Shown here: piece after piece, positions 35,401 to 44,587 of the stretch | Layout: the number at the start of each line of letters is the position of its first letter | How positions within the stretch are numbered: the first letter of the stretch is position 1 | DNA from: Thermothielavioides terrestris NRRL 8126 | Lineage: Eukaryota; Ascomycota; Sordariomycetes; Sordariales; Chaetomiaceae | DNA length: 64,000 nt | NCBI RefSeq assembly: GCF_000226115.1 | Contig: NC_016457.1 | Location: forward strand, 3,472,001-3,536,000 | Direction: 5' to 3' | The notes under the pieces: model-generated | What the model saw: only the letters and a program-made list of their open reading frames with translations | Told to the model about the DNA's origin: nothing | The model's database searches: none | Position numbers and translations under genes: made by a program

Positions 35401-35716
35401 CCACGAGTTGTATCGGCTTCTCGTCCGGCGAGCCATCCAGATCCTTGTCTCCTCCCGCCCCGCCATTGTTCGGCGGCTCCGCCGACCCGAGGGCGGGGTC
35501 AAGGCCTTCGCCGTCCACGAACCAGCGAGCAAGGTCCTTATCGGTGCCGGGGCACGCGGCGACATTCCATGTGCCCACCTTTATGCGGACACGATGGCGG
35601 CGGACGTATTCGGAACGGCGCGCGTGCACGGTCTTGTGGAGCGAGTAGGGGTTCGTGGACGAGAAGTCGACGGCGTCAGCGCTCGTCGGGTCGGCGGGCG
35701 CCTCCGAGATCCCCAT
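32423..35716 (-). CDS. Inositol polyphosphate 5-phosphatase, OCRL/INPP5B-like (5-phosphatase + ASH + degenerate RhoGAP)
   Basis: A single exon; the first ATG of the frame is at 35716 (1097 residues), although the frame stays open to 35782 and a short upstream exon is possible. The catalytic domain shows KVGTWNVAA, VLGLQEV, NKGAVCARL, VNSHLASG, FWFGDLNFRLDR (~274), PSWCDRILYR (~438) and SSDHKPVSS (~541), the Mg-dependent 5-phosphatase motifs. A beta-rich ASH-like region follows (IRFLQKETSSLTLANTGRTPA), then a RhoGAP-like segment (GIRPFVKRLSTERG... SIPYDLPVQQPVPKELLQL). Type II enzymes remove the 5-phosphate from PI(4,5)P2 and related lipids on endosomal and plasma membranes. Two acidic insertions interrupt the catalytic domain. 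The end is a Ser-, Gly- and Arg-rich low-complexity tail. Confidence 0.92.
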   Translation of the reverse strand: MGISEAPADPTSADAVDFSSTNPYSLHKTVHARRSEYVRRHRVRIKVGTWNVAACPGTDKDLARWFVDGEGLDPALGSAEPPNNGGAGGDKDLDGSPDEKPIQLVESGRIGLYVLGLQEVNVLSAPGQYMTWIYAADTAIADKWKAAMEAALPDGFRLIAAEQLAGMLLLAYAAPELAPTISNVSTTTVATGALGYLGNKGAVCARLVLGETTQLLFVNSHLASGVEDYYLERRTNQIQQIVAQARFAPISIAGVSEDEKGKIGDEDFAFWFGDLNFRLDRLPGDDIRRLLLLHTRGEYDLSKPALHRESSLEGEPIVVDSLSSSSDDDVNPELVEPVVEEQAQDKAGDKAAGAVDADEDSLALPDPDEVPPDPHDDPASLQSTLDSLLPHDQLRRLIKERRVLHDGWREGPISFLPTYKYDVGTVALFDSSEKRRPPSWCDRILYRTRRDLEEYQRRVKEEEESRRKDEEMKARGMDEAADDDVLFSYDPDIDGEDQPSSAGVEYDAYDADEDGGGGQLSHHSKEERIRLDLYTSHQRITSSDHKPVSSIFTLDYDAVVPELKAKVHAEVARELDRAENEGRPGITIVVDHHDPRRALRQDNSGSSVHVDFGEIRFLQKETSSLTLANTGRTPAILSFVEKPAGDDSEAEEPSQFQWLTASFVRSEPAEDSSEAFDLGKEVTLEPGETVNAELSALVDDISLARMLNEGQAALEEVLILRVADGRDYFIPVRASWAPTCVGRSVVELIGVPNGGIRPFVKRLSTERGITGSIPYDLPVQQPVPKELLQLTDAIEALTQRALADAQMLEHCAVPEDPGWPFDEATCKSTDTDTRTAHIVAILDALDQDKPIQPTFAPETPSLERLEAVAQTLVLFLRGLTDGIIPAPVWHRIEQAAATSSIPSLAANPNSNSTDSPLQLQDNPTADEDRATILDILQSNPHHNIAFVFLTTTLARVVADLAPLSKTELDLARQDPSSSSSNPSPSSPSSSSSSSAAPGTSARGLGGVLAAGAGAARRGFGFGRRSTNASAAVLEAAAAVGRRRARERRVAEVFAEIVCRDGGGGGGEAGGKAREKERRAVAERKRRVLELFLRRRGE

Positions 35717-36819
35717 GACGGCGGTTGCGGGGGTCGATCGAAATGTCGTAAACGATCCTGACGGGTTTGATGGATCAATCAAGGAGCGCCAGGATCAGGA
35801 GCGCGAGTGTTGTTGCGTGTAAAACCGTCGCAGCATCCCCAGGGACCCGCACCGCAGACTCGACGTCATTGCCAGCTGCCGGTACCGTGGAGTGTCGGAG
35901 GAGCGAGAAACCAGCATAGAGAGCGAGTCAGCGGTTTTATACGGTTTGCGGGCGGCCAAGTAGGAAGGCAAACATGACAGGCGGCCAGCAACGGCGCAAC
36001 TATCAACGGTCGGCACAACCCGCTGCTCCTGTCTTGGTGACACATTTTCGTGTTTCGCGGAGACCGGCCAGAATGCGACGGATACAAGCGCATTAGCACG
36101 TGGGGCAGGTGGGTCTGGCCGCCAGCGGGTCCGGGAGCAACCTCACGGCGGGGCAGCTGCTGGGGCTCCTCAGGCCTCGGGCAGCTGCTTTTCGGGAGTT
36201 ATCTGGTAAGGTAGCTGGTCGCTCTTTTTTTTAACAGGAGATCTTGGCAGCATTTTCCCAATTGTTTGACAACATATTCATTATTTTCTTCTGGTTTTAT
36301 TCCTCATTGCAAATCTTGTTGATCGTGGGCATAGTGGACATCATCGGCATCGTGGGCATCAAGGGAAAAAAGAGCAGCGATTACAAAAATGAAGCCCTTT
36401 CAGTTGCCATGCTCTTTCCAGGGCTGAATGCCGTCCATCTTGAGCCGTCTCTGACTCGGGACTTGGTTTTGCAATGGATTGTCCAGCCAAACCGCTGTTG
36501 TTGCTTCGCTTCGGGTTCTTGCACCCTTGCCCTCCAGCTTTCCGGCGGTCTACATAGTAGACCTATTTCAAATTCCTGCTCAATACTGTTGCCTGGGGTG
36601 GTGGGTATCTCGCTGCTTCAGGGACCGAGAATCTTCAACTCGGTTTTCCGACTTGGGGTCCGAGCATCGACACAGTGCCCTATTCTTCCAACCTGTCCCG
36701 CTGAGCTGACACTCGCCGTGACTTTACTATACACTTAACTATACACGCTTCTCGCAGCCACGTGCGCTTCACCCCGTCCAAGCCAATGAGTACTAGCCCG
36801 TACTGGCAGAGCTTCGCTC
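35717..36819. other. Intergenic region
   Basis: Promoter side of the 5-phosphatase and 3' flank of the small three-exon gene. Short T- and A-rich tracts near 36230 are the only visible structure. Confidence 0.5.
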
Positions 36820-37438
36820 TCAAGGCTCCTTCGCCTGTCGGCCCGCCGCCCCACAGTGCGTCCCAACGCCGATCGCCGACATCAACCGCCTCCGTTTCTC
36901 TGCCACCGTGCCTGTAGTTGGCAAACCCAGTGCCTCCAAGATTGGGTCAAGCGTATCACCTACAGCCACCAGCACCATGTCTCCATCAGTATCCTCCCGC
37001 GTAAATAGGAACCATCAAGATGGCTTACCCTGCATGCCCGCAATGGCCGAGACAGTAGCCGAAAAGTGTGGAATCTCTTGTCCCGTCCGGATGTCCCGAA
37101 GAGGTAGGAGCGGGTGGTCTTGTCGGGTTACCGTGGAGTTGATGATGCATGCGGTTGCGTTGAAATCCCTGCCACGAGCAAGGTGTTAGTTGGAGTTACC
37201 CGCCATTGTGTGTGTGTCCCGCCCACCTCGTCTTCAACATGTGTTCGATGCGCTGCATATTTACCCGTAGTGCTATCACGTTTTGTTGGAGTGTCGTAAT
37301 CTGGTTGTTGAGGGCATCCGGAACCTGCGTCAAACGAACACCTAGGTCCGCCGCCTGCAGATTGGCAAACAGCCGATACTGCTGCGCCAGCTCCTCAAGT
37401 GTAGCGGCAATGGCTGCAAAGTTGGGCTGCAGCGCCAT
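36820..37438 (-). CDS. Small protein of unknown function, three exons
   Basis: Exons 37438-37227, 37168-37029 and 36959-36820 splice in phase (2, then 1) to 163 residues and a TGA. Only the first exon forms an obvious ORF. The donors are GTGGGC and GTAAGC; the introns have CTAAC and CTGAT branch-like sites and end in CAG and TAG. The N-terminal half is a predicted coiled coil (LEELAQQYRLFANLQAAD... LNNQITTLQQNVIALRVNMQRIEHML). Then come NATACIINSTVTRQDHPLLPL and RTGQEIPHFSATVSAIAGM, and a SAP-like or helix-turn segment (LDPILEALGLPTTGTVAEKRRRLMSAIGV). From memory, similar small proteins starting MALQPNFA occur in many filamentous fungi, but no function is known to me. No signal peptide or membrane segment is present. 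Confidence 0.75.
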
Positions 37439-38360
37439 GGCTGAAGTGTCGAGGCCGTGCCTGGCAGAAACAGGTGTCTATGGTAGGTTGGTGGATTGTT
37501 CGGTGGATGGTTTCCTGGCTCCCCGAGCCCAGCAGGAGTCACTTGAAATCAGGTATCTTACGTCTGTGCCGTGCATCGTGCCTTCCAACAATGTCTCCTC
37601 AACAGAGGCCGGTTTCCATTCTGGGGATCGCGACAGCATGTGAGGTCATCCATTATTTCTGGCTGGACAGCAAGCCCCATTCTCGCCAATTGTACCAGGT
37701 GAGGCTGGTGTCACGCAGAAACGGGAAGCGCCGCAGGAACGACCGTTCGGTCGTTGAGCATCCAGAAAGGGCTTTGGATTATCTCAGCCCTCAGACCTCT
37801 TTCATTGCGTTCTCTGTTGCCGGGAGAGGTCTGTGCCCAGGCCTGCCAAGACGTAATCCCATACTAGTTTGTATGTAACGCTGTCCGCTAGACCCTTTTG
37901 AGAACCTGGCCCACTTTTTACAGAGAACGCCTTTGAAAGAGGTCTGAGGACAAAATTCCAGAATGGGGGGGGGGTTGGGCACGGTTTTGTATGGGAGCCG
38001 CAAAAAGGTGATGCAATCACTCGCCAATATCTCCACCACCACGCATTGTATCGCGAAGGCAATTACAGTCTGAAGATCGCCGTTGGCAGGCGATTCTATT
38101 GCGCCTATTTTTGTATATATAGCTGCGGTGTTTTCCTGGATGGTTGCCTCCAACGTAATTTCTTGGGTTGGGCACGCCTTTCTTTCCAGTCGATGACCCC
38201 CCCTCAATTTCCACACCATTGGGTCAAACGCGATCAAATTTGACAGCGACGTTGTGCTCATCTAGGCGAACCTCAGAGCCTGTTTTTCCCCCCTTTGATC
38301 CAACTGTATTGCCGAACTGTAGCTCAGAGGGTGTAGAAAATGGCCTGTAACGAGCTTGAT

Positions 38361-38519
38361 CGCGGGCATCCTGGGCTTGCGGGCATCCTCCTGGCCAACG
38401 TGGGCATCTTCCTAGGCTTGCGGGCATCCTCCTGGCCAACGCGGGCATCTTCCTGGGTTCGCGGGCATCCTGGCCAACGCGTGGGCATCTTCCTAGGTTC
38501 GCAGGCATCTTCCTGGGCA
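38361..38519. repeat. ~41-bp minisatellite, about 3.5 copies
   Basis: Units start near TTGCGGGCATCCTCCTGGCC, continue with AACGTGGGCATCTTCCTAGGC and repeat head to tail with small deletions. Each unit itself contains two versions of a ~20-bp half (GGGCATCCTCCTGGCC / GGGCATCTTCCTAGG), which suggests an older, shorter period. Confidence 0.8.
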
Positions 38520-38654
38520 CCGTTAGAAAGCGTATTATCTGGCTATTGCGGATCAACTTACAGCTTGCCAATTCACCTCGATTTGATGGCGTTGTGGCCG
38601 TCGGCGCAATTCGCCCTGCTTGTTGCGTGCCCTGATCGGGTCAAATCGCGAATT

Positions 38655-38795
38655 TTGACCTCAGACCAGTATGGGCTCAAATTGCAATGGGCGCTCTGAT
38701 TGGCTGTAGGCAGTGTAGTGGGGCAGTGTTGCAGGCTAAGCCGGTTTGAGGCCCGCGCAGTGAGCCAATTCAGCCCAATACTGGTCTGAGGTCTG
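38655..38795. repeat. Imperfect inverted repeat, ~30-bp arms
   Basis: The left arm around GACCTCAGACCAGTATGGGCT (38657-38677) matches the reverse complement of AGCCCAATACTGGTCTGAGGTC in the right arm (about 38772-38793) except for one inserted base. The arms are separated by roughly 90 bp, as in a small foldback or MITE relic. Confidence 0.65.
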
Positions 38796-38929
38796 AGATA
38801 AGCTTTGGAGGCCTTGGGAGCCAAGCACTCTCAGTATTCATGTACGGGCCTCATCTGTTCGTGGCGATTTTTTTTTCTCTTTTTCTCTTTCTTTTTCGAC
38901 AGAGTTATATTGTCAGACAGCCACGGCCG

Positions 38930-41323
38930 TCATACCAGGGTGATGAGCTCCCCAGGCCACCCATCCTCATCCTTCTCCTGACCACGCCGTGCTTTCTCTT
39001 GCTCCACCACCTCGCCCTTCATGATCCCATGCACGTAGCATTCCCCTACCAAGCAATACTTACCGCTCTGCTCGGCCGCCCGCAGCAGGAAAGGGACGTC
39101 GCTGATCTGCACCACGCAGACGGTATCGCCCACTTTGCCGTGACGAGGAAACAAGCCGAGGCGACCGGCCTCGGTGATTCCCAGGCGCCGGTTGCGCAGC
39201 GCATTGATCAGTGCCATGCGGGCGGCCTGGAAGATCTGCCAGTCCGGAAAGGCGGCAAGGCTGTTCAGATCCAGCCTATCGCTGCTGCCTTCGGGGAGCT
39301 TCTGGCGAGCCGAGTACGTCTGGCCCGGTAGAGTGGGCGATCGTCCGGTGGACTCGTCAAGAAGGAGGCTGAAGATCTCGGCATAGGTACAGCTGGGCCA
39401 CGACACGAACGAATTGTCCTTGTTCGCCACGAGCGTGCGCCAGAGCGTTTCGAAGAGCCCGTCAGGTTCTGCTGTTATCTGCCCAGAGTGCTGCAAGACG
39501 AATTCAACGGCAGATATCAGCGTCGTGTTTTCCGTTGTTGGGTTTGCAAGGCTGACGTCGGGGTCGCAAAAGACGTCGCTGACCACTGCAAGCGTGTCTG
39601 CCACCAACCCGAGCAGGCAGAGCTCCTCCTCGTTCTGACCCTTCACAAAAGGAGCAGTCTGAGGGAATCGACGGACGAAGATCAGGCCTTCGTACTTCGC
39701 GGCCGCGTTGTAGGGCCTTGTCTTGGTGTCAGCAAACCCTAGCGACACGGTCTGGCGGGGCTTTCTCCAATCTGGAACCCAGGAAGGGAGATCGGGCGAG
39801 GGTTCGTGATCAACACATAAGAGCATCCATGAGGGTGCTCGCAATGTGTTCTGGGTGATGAAGTAAGTAGCGTAGGCACGGTATTGCTTGGCGTCAGTCC
39901 ACTCTGGGGCGTAACTGGGTCGAATAGCTGCTCTGTCGGCGTGACTACAGATGCCGAGGAGTGCATATATTCTGTCTCGGGCATCGTAGCACTGCACCTT
40001 CCGCGTGCTGGCGAGCAGCTCGATGAGGGGCGGTAAGTTTGCTGATGATGCCTGCTGGTTCTTCATGGAACAGAGCTCCCATGTCGACTCAAACACATCC
40101 GTCCCACGCCAACCGCTCGCATTCTTGTTCCCGGCGTCGAAGTCACCGAGCTTCGGCATCAGCCACCGAGCGACGCCGTGCTCCATGAAATCTTGGCACG
40201 CGACAGAGAGGGCTTTCCCCGGCAGAAAACTGGCACCGCAGACAAGCCACGGGTCCTGGGAGAGAACAAATTCTTGAATTACCCAGACCCGAGTGAACCA
40301 TGGGCGCGAAAGCAGATCCCAGACATGGCTCCAGATCTTGTCGTCGGGCGGCGGGAGCACCCGCTTAAACTCGTTAGGATCAGACTCGGTGAGAATCATC
40401 TTGCGTGGGTCGCCATGCTTTCGCAGGAGATCCATTGCCGCGTCGGACTCGGCGTTGCCTTCACCCAGCCAAATAATGGTGTTCAGCGCATGCCGGTAGA
40501 TGGAGGCCATGAGCGGGATCTGCCGTTCCTTCTCTCGGAGGTCGTTCTGGTTGATGCAGATCTGGTCAACCCACATGAAGCCGGAGCAGTCTGGCAAGCG
40601 AAAACGGCGCAGCACGGTCTCGAGAGACCGCGTGATGGGCAAGGCCTGCCCGTCGCACTCAATCGTCGCTTCGAAATTCGGCGGGCCCCAGACGTAGCTC
40701 AGAGCGGTGTACCACACCGGCTGGGTAAGATCCTGCATGGATAGGGCGTACTGGACCTGGTTCCTGCGGCGTGAGTCTGATTGTAAATAACTTCTCCCTG
40801 GTGGACGAGTTAGACTGACTTTGGGGTGGGGGAATTTCAACTCGAATTCCACGGAGCAGTGGACCAGATGGCATCGCAGCGTCTCGTCGCCAACGCCGGG
40901 TAGCACTTCCAGCACGCGGATCTCGTAAGGGTCTCGCAGCTCCCTGTAGATGCCATTCTGCTTGGCGGGCTCGTCGCATGTTGCCGAGTTCGCCGCGGTC
41001 TGCTCATGCTGCTTGGCGGCGGCCCACTTCCGGACCTCTGCTTCGGCGAACCGCTGTGCGGGATCAGAACGGCGAGCAAGTTTGAACTGCCGATGGATAT
41101 CACTCTTCTGAGTCTCGAGAAGCATCCATTCGTGAAACGCTTTTTGCTGCTCCGTTTCTGCTGGCGCCGCCGGCGGTGTCGGTGGTGTCGATGGTGTCGA
41201 TGCTGTCGACGGTGTACCACGCCGGAGGCGCCCGAAGATCGATCGTAAGCCTGGCATGGCTCCAGATGCCCCGCGCGATCTGGAGGACCGTTGATGACCT
41301 GGTGAGGCCTTGAATGGAGGCAT
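38930..41323 (-). CDS. HET-domain protein (heterokaryon incompatibility, PF06985)
   Basis: One open exon. I start at the ATG of MPPFKASPGHQ (41323, 797 residues); the frame also has an ATG at 41458, but that extension overlaps TACGGAATACAC text that recurs in the intergenic region. A Ser/Pro/Thr-rich N-terminus precedes the HET domain, which shows all three blocks: VWYTALSYVWGPP, FMWVDQICINQND... IYRHALNTIIWLGEG, and CYDARDRIYALLGI. Between them lies RPWFTRVWVIQEFVLS. The C-terminal part ends with GRLGLFPRHGKVGDTVCVVQ and a typical HET tail (YCLVGECYVHGIMKGE). Known HET proteins trigger cell death on contact with a genetically different partner; most copies in a genome have unknown partners. 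No NACHT or WD repeats are present. Confidence 0.92.
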   Translation of the reverse strand: MPPFKASPGHQRSSRSRGASGAMPGLRSIFGRLRRGTPSTASTPSTPPTPPAAPAETEQQKAFHEWMLLETQKSDIHRQFKLARRSDPAQRFAEAEVRKWAAAKQHEQTAANSATCDEPAKQNGIYRELRDPYEIRVLEVLPGVGDETLRCHLVHCSVEFELKFPHPKVSLTRPPGRSYLQSDSRRRNQVQYALSMQDLTQPVWYTALSYVWGPPNFEATIECDGQALPITRSLETVLRRFRLPDCSGFMWVDQICINQNDLREKERQIPLMASIYRHALNTIIWLGEGNAESDAAMDLLRKHGDPRKMILTESDPNEFKRVLPPPDDKIWSHVWDLLSRPWFTRVWVIQEFVLSQDPWLVCGASFLPGKALSVACQDFMEHGVARWLMPKLGDFDAGNKNASGWRGTDVFESTWELCSMKNQQASSANLPPLIELLASTRKVQCYDARDRIYALLGICSHADRAAIRPSYAPEWTDAKQYRAYATYFITQNTLRAPSWMLLCVDHEPSPDLPSWVPDWRKPRQTVSLGFADTKTRPYNAAAKYEGLIFVRRFPQTAPFVKGQNEEELCLLGLVADTLAVVSDVFCDPDVSLANPTTENTTLISAVEFVLQHSGQITAEPDGLFETLWRTLVANKDNSFVSWPSCTYAEIFSLLLDESTGRSPTLPGQTYSARQKLPEGSSDRLDLNSLAAFPDWQIFQAARMALINALRNRRLGITEAGRLGLFPRHGKVGDTVCVVQISDVPFLLRAAEQSGKYCLVGECYVHGIMKGEVVEQEKARRGQEKDEDGWPGELITLV

Positions 41324-42032
41324 ACTGAAGACCTGACGCGGAATTTCAGGCACCAGCGCATGCAGGGTTTGCCGAGCCACGCGGCCATCATTTCGGCCCC
41401 CAACATCAGGGGTCAGTGGTGCCGAATTTACACTCCCAGTGTACGGAATACACACCATTACTGTGGTAGTTACTCCGTATATCCGGACACCTTCTCAAAT
41501 AACGGGGATTTGTGGGGCAGTTCAAAAGACCAGGGTCGGAGAGGGCATAGTCAAAGGCTTGGACACGAAGAAATGACGAGTGGACGAAATTACGAGATGA
41601 TCCATCCACCAACAGAGAAGGCGAGTGCCGGCCAGCGAAGATACGGACAGTACGGAATACACCTAGTTACATTCATACACACCGAATATGGATCGCCTAC
41701 AACGGCGACCGCTGCCATACTGCCTCCACTCTCACATTTAGCTCAGCACAAGATATTCCCCGTCGAGGTGCGGGCTCTGAGCAACGCTATTACCACGCTC
41801 ACGAACTGGGCTGTGAACTTGATTCTTGCTCAGTTCACGCCCAGCGCGTTGACGGCCATCGAGTTCCCTTGTCGCATACCGAGCACACATGACTCCCCTC
41901 GCCAGGCACATTGCGCTCGTGGGCCCCTGGCAGGTCTCCTCCAGCATGTTATGTATTAGACCTCCGTGCCTCTCCCAGGCTGGAAGAGGTGCACTTCTCT
42001 GCATCCTGCATGGGCCCACTCAGCTCCAGCTT
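41324..42032. other. Intergenic region
   Basis: It has repeats of the short string TACGGAATACAC (near 41441 and 41650) and CTCCGTATA. Such TACGGAGTA-like strings are common in filamentous fungal intergenic DNA. No gene was recognised. Confidence 0.5.
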
Positions 42033-43012
42033 TCAGTCCTCGAGGCCTATTTGGAAGAGATAATCTATTCTCTGCATGACCTCAATATTGTTCTGCGGCA
42101 GAGAGGGGCCCAGCTTCTCTCGGATCCACTTGCCCGTGGAGAAGCGGGGTTTGCGTCCCAGCACAGCGTAGGAGAGGAAGCTGAGTGGTAGAAACGAGGC
42201 GTGTTCGAAGTCAATAATGTAGAGACGAGGGCGGCCGTCGGGGTCAGTGGTGAACATGAAGTTTTCGTCGTTGAAATCGGTGTAACAGTAAACGAGCTCC
42301 TTCTCGAGAGCGACTTTGGGAGGCGGGCCAGGCAGATGCTGGTACGCCACTACTGCAATCTGTAAAGTCGCCGTTAGCAACGGTACCTTATGTACATACA
42401 TACAACCGAAGTCATTGTGAATGGACGTACCCTGTTCAAGTGGTCTTCCAAATCCTGAACGGTGTTGTAGATGTGTGGGGCTTCTTGGTCTCTGAAGAGT
42501 ATGTGTTTGATGCGGTGTTTGTCGCGGCTGTATGGGCCAGGAGTCGCGTCCGGTGGGACCGGTATGAGGCTCAGCAAACGGATTCCCTCCGTGATCATGT
42601 CGTAGTACTGAGCCTTGTTCTGCTTCCAGGTGATAGGATCGAATGTTTTGGCCAAATCTTTGACCTGGGTGGCCGCGAGAAGCTCCATGATGATGAAAGT
42701 GGCATTGTCTCTGCTGAAGACCTTGAAGACTTCGGGAACATCGATGTTGCAGCCGGGGTCCCTCTCGCGTTGCTGGCGCAGCCATTCCCAGGCCAGCCTT
42801 TGCATGTCTGCCTCGGCCTGCTTCTCGGGCCCACCAAACTTGACGAACACCACGGGACGCTCAGGCGGGTAGGCGAGGAACGGGTAATAGCGCCCGAAAG
42901 TCTGCTGGCAGAGTTCGTCTTCTGACAAGATCAGAGCGAATTGCCTCGCGGCCGCATTTGGATCCATGGCGGCGCCAAATTGCTGTGGTGCCGTCCCGTC
43001 TTCTGGCGGCAT
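42033..43012 (-). CDS. Aminoglycoside-phosphotransferase/kinase-like protein
   Basis: Two exons (43012-42431, 42359-42033) joined in phase 0 (HLNR|IAVVAYQ) give 302 residues. The fold is that of APH/choline-kinase-like proteins: an N-lobe with RPVVFVKFGGPEKQAEADM (Lys and helix Glu) and FIIMELLAATQ as hinge, and a catalytic loop reading VYCYTDFNDENFMF, where the usual HxDxxxxN becomes YTDFNDEN. The metal-binding segment is LYIIDFEHASFLP. The loop Asp and Asn and the DFE Asp are kept, so phosphotransfer remains possible. Fungal genomes hold many such genes with unknown small-molecule or protein substrates; drug resistance should not be assumed. There is no signal peptide. Confidence 0.82.
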
Positions 43013-43332
43013 CGTTCATTCCTTCATTCACTGGGACTGCAGGCGAGAAAAACGACGCTCCAACGCTGGCTGGAATGGAGCAAACGTGAAGTTGTCGGCA
43101 ACAGTTGGGGCTGCAGGAGCTGTGACTCGGCTGGCGTCCAATCACGTTGCATCCAGAGGTTGCCTGATCACCTGCAAACCGGCTGGCGGCCGTAATGGGG
43201 GTGTTGGAGCGGAGAGACTGGAAGTGGGCGGCGTAGCACGACGTCCGTACCGCAGCGGGGTTCTCTGGTGGGTCAGAACCATTGTAGGCGCTAGAATCAT
43301 AGCCTGAAAAGTTTTGACAATTGTATCAAGAT

Positions 43333-43978
43333 GCCTTCCAGATCTTTATAAGCATTCCGGTATATAGGAATCATTCCAGCTATACTTAGTCAGTAAGCGC
43401 CCCCTATAATGCGCTATATTTACAGGGCCCTATATTCTAGGTTTGCACTGCTATTTACACTGCATTGCGGTACGATACGATACATTGTATTGTATTGCGT
43501 TGCGGTGCGGTGTAATAGCAGTGATGGCTACCTGGTATGATGGAGGTGTTGGAAGCGGTGGAGGTGTGATAGCAGTGATGGCAATGATGGCAGTGATGGC
43601 AGTGATGGCAGTGATGGCAGTGATGGCAGTGATCGCTGTGATGGAGGTGTTGGAAGCGGTAGAGGTGTGATGGCAGTGATGGCAGTGATGGCAGTGATAG
43701 CAGTGATGGCAGTGATGGCTATGATGGAGGTATTGGAAGCAGTGGAAATGTCAGGAACTGTTGGGAGCTAGAAGTGTTGGGAGTAGTCTACAAAGATGGA
43801 AGTTGCAATTGCCTACTATCTACCTATATTAGGAAGGTAGGATACACTTCTTAGTGTTGATGTCTCGATGTTCGAATTTAGCTAATCAAAGAGGTAGGAT
43901 AAGTGGGGGGGCTTGGAATGATTCCTGTAAGCGGAATCATTCCTGGATGTTGGAATGCATCTTGGCATTCTGGAAGGC
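43333..43978. mobile_element. MITE-like element with terminal inverted repeats
   Basis: The left end GCCTTCCAGA...GCATTCC...AGGAATCATTCC (43333-43380) matches the reverse complement of the right end (43931-43978) with the same three blocks at the same spacing. AATTGT/ACAATT flanks both ends a few bases out, so the repeat may be longer than drawn. The interior (~550 bp) is non-coding and holds the minisatellite at 43538-43740. A target duplication was not identified. Confidence 0.5.
43538..43740. repeat. 9-bp minisatellite (GTGATGGCA)n with higher-order copies
   Basis: Two runs of GTGATGGCA-type units are separated and flanked by three copies of GATGGAGGTGTTGGAAGCGG (near 43538, 43639 and 43723), giving a higher-order period of about 85-100 bp. 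Confidence 0.88.
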
Positions 43979-44587
43979 AAAGAACAATTACTAGGTGCTA
44001 CATTTTCCTACTACGGTACCTACCGTACCTCACACGAGCAGCATGATTCCAACGTCGCAACAGAGACGATCAAGCCCCGAGTCCCACAGGAGCCAGTTTC
44101 AGACTTGGGCCAGCGTGAACGATCGTGATTATACCAAGATTATACCAAGATACATCGTACCTCAGCTTGGTAAGCTTAGCACAACGCTGTCGTTGTTCTG
44201 TATATTGCCAGGTGCCAACCAGAGTGGGACTACCTACGCCATCCGAGGCACCAGGTGCCTAAGGTAAATCAGTCCTGCGCTTCCCGTCGGCAAAGCCAGC
44301 CAGAGGTGTCGCATGTGCCCACCTGCACTCCTGCAGGCCGCGGCTAGAGAAGTCAGGGTCGCTGAATACTGGTGTCGACCAGGACCGTCGCGAAAGGAAA
44401 CTGCAGACAACTGGGTAACACGCTGCAGCCCCGAGACTCCCACGGGGCGCTTCCGAACGGCCCGCACTTCGACAGTCAGGCCAAAAATGAACAGTTGAAA
44501 GAATCCACGCTGGGAGGGCTATTATTGCAGTACCAAGGTACTGCAGGGTGAAGCTAACTAGCCTGAGGGAGCACACATCCGCAATTC

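Larger units (their letters stand above)
37439..38929. other. Intergenic region with minisatellite and inverted repeat
   Basis: It contains the ~41-bp minisatellite at 38361-38519, the inverted repeat at 38655-38795 and a pyrimidine tract (T/C) near 38870-38900. The frame at 37791-38261 on the minus strand has no recognisable motif. Confidence 0.5.
43013..44587. other. Intergenic region with an inverted-repeat element
   Basis: Upstream of the kinase-like gene; contains the element at 43333-43978. The segment 43980-44587 shows no gene. Confidence 0.5.

Noticed and set aside
40780..40850. Possible intron in the HET gene (GTCAGT ... CCGCAG, 56 nt)
   Set aside because: 56 nt is not a multiple of three, so removal would break the open frame that continues on both sides.
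43443..43670. ORF reading VMAVMAVMAVMA
   Set aside because: Translation of the 9-bp minisatellite; no start context or conserved text.
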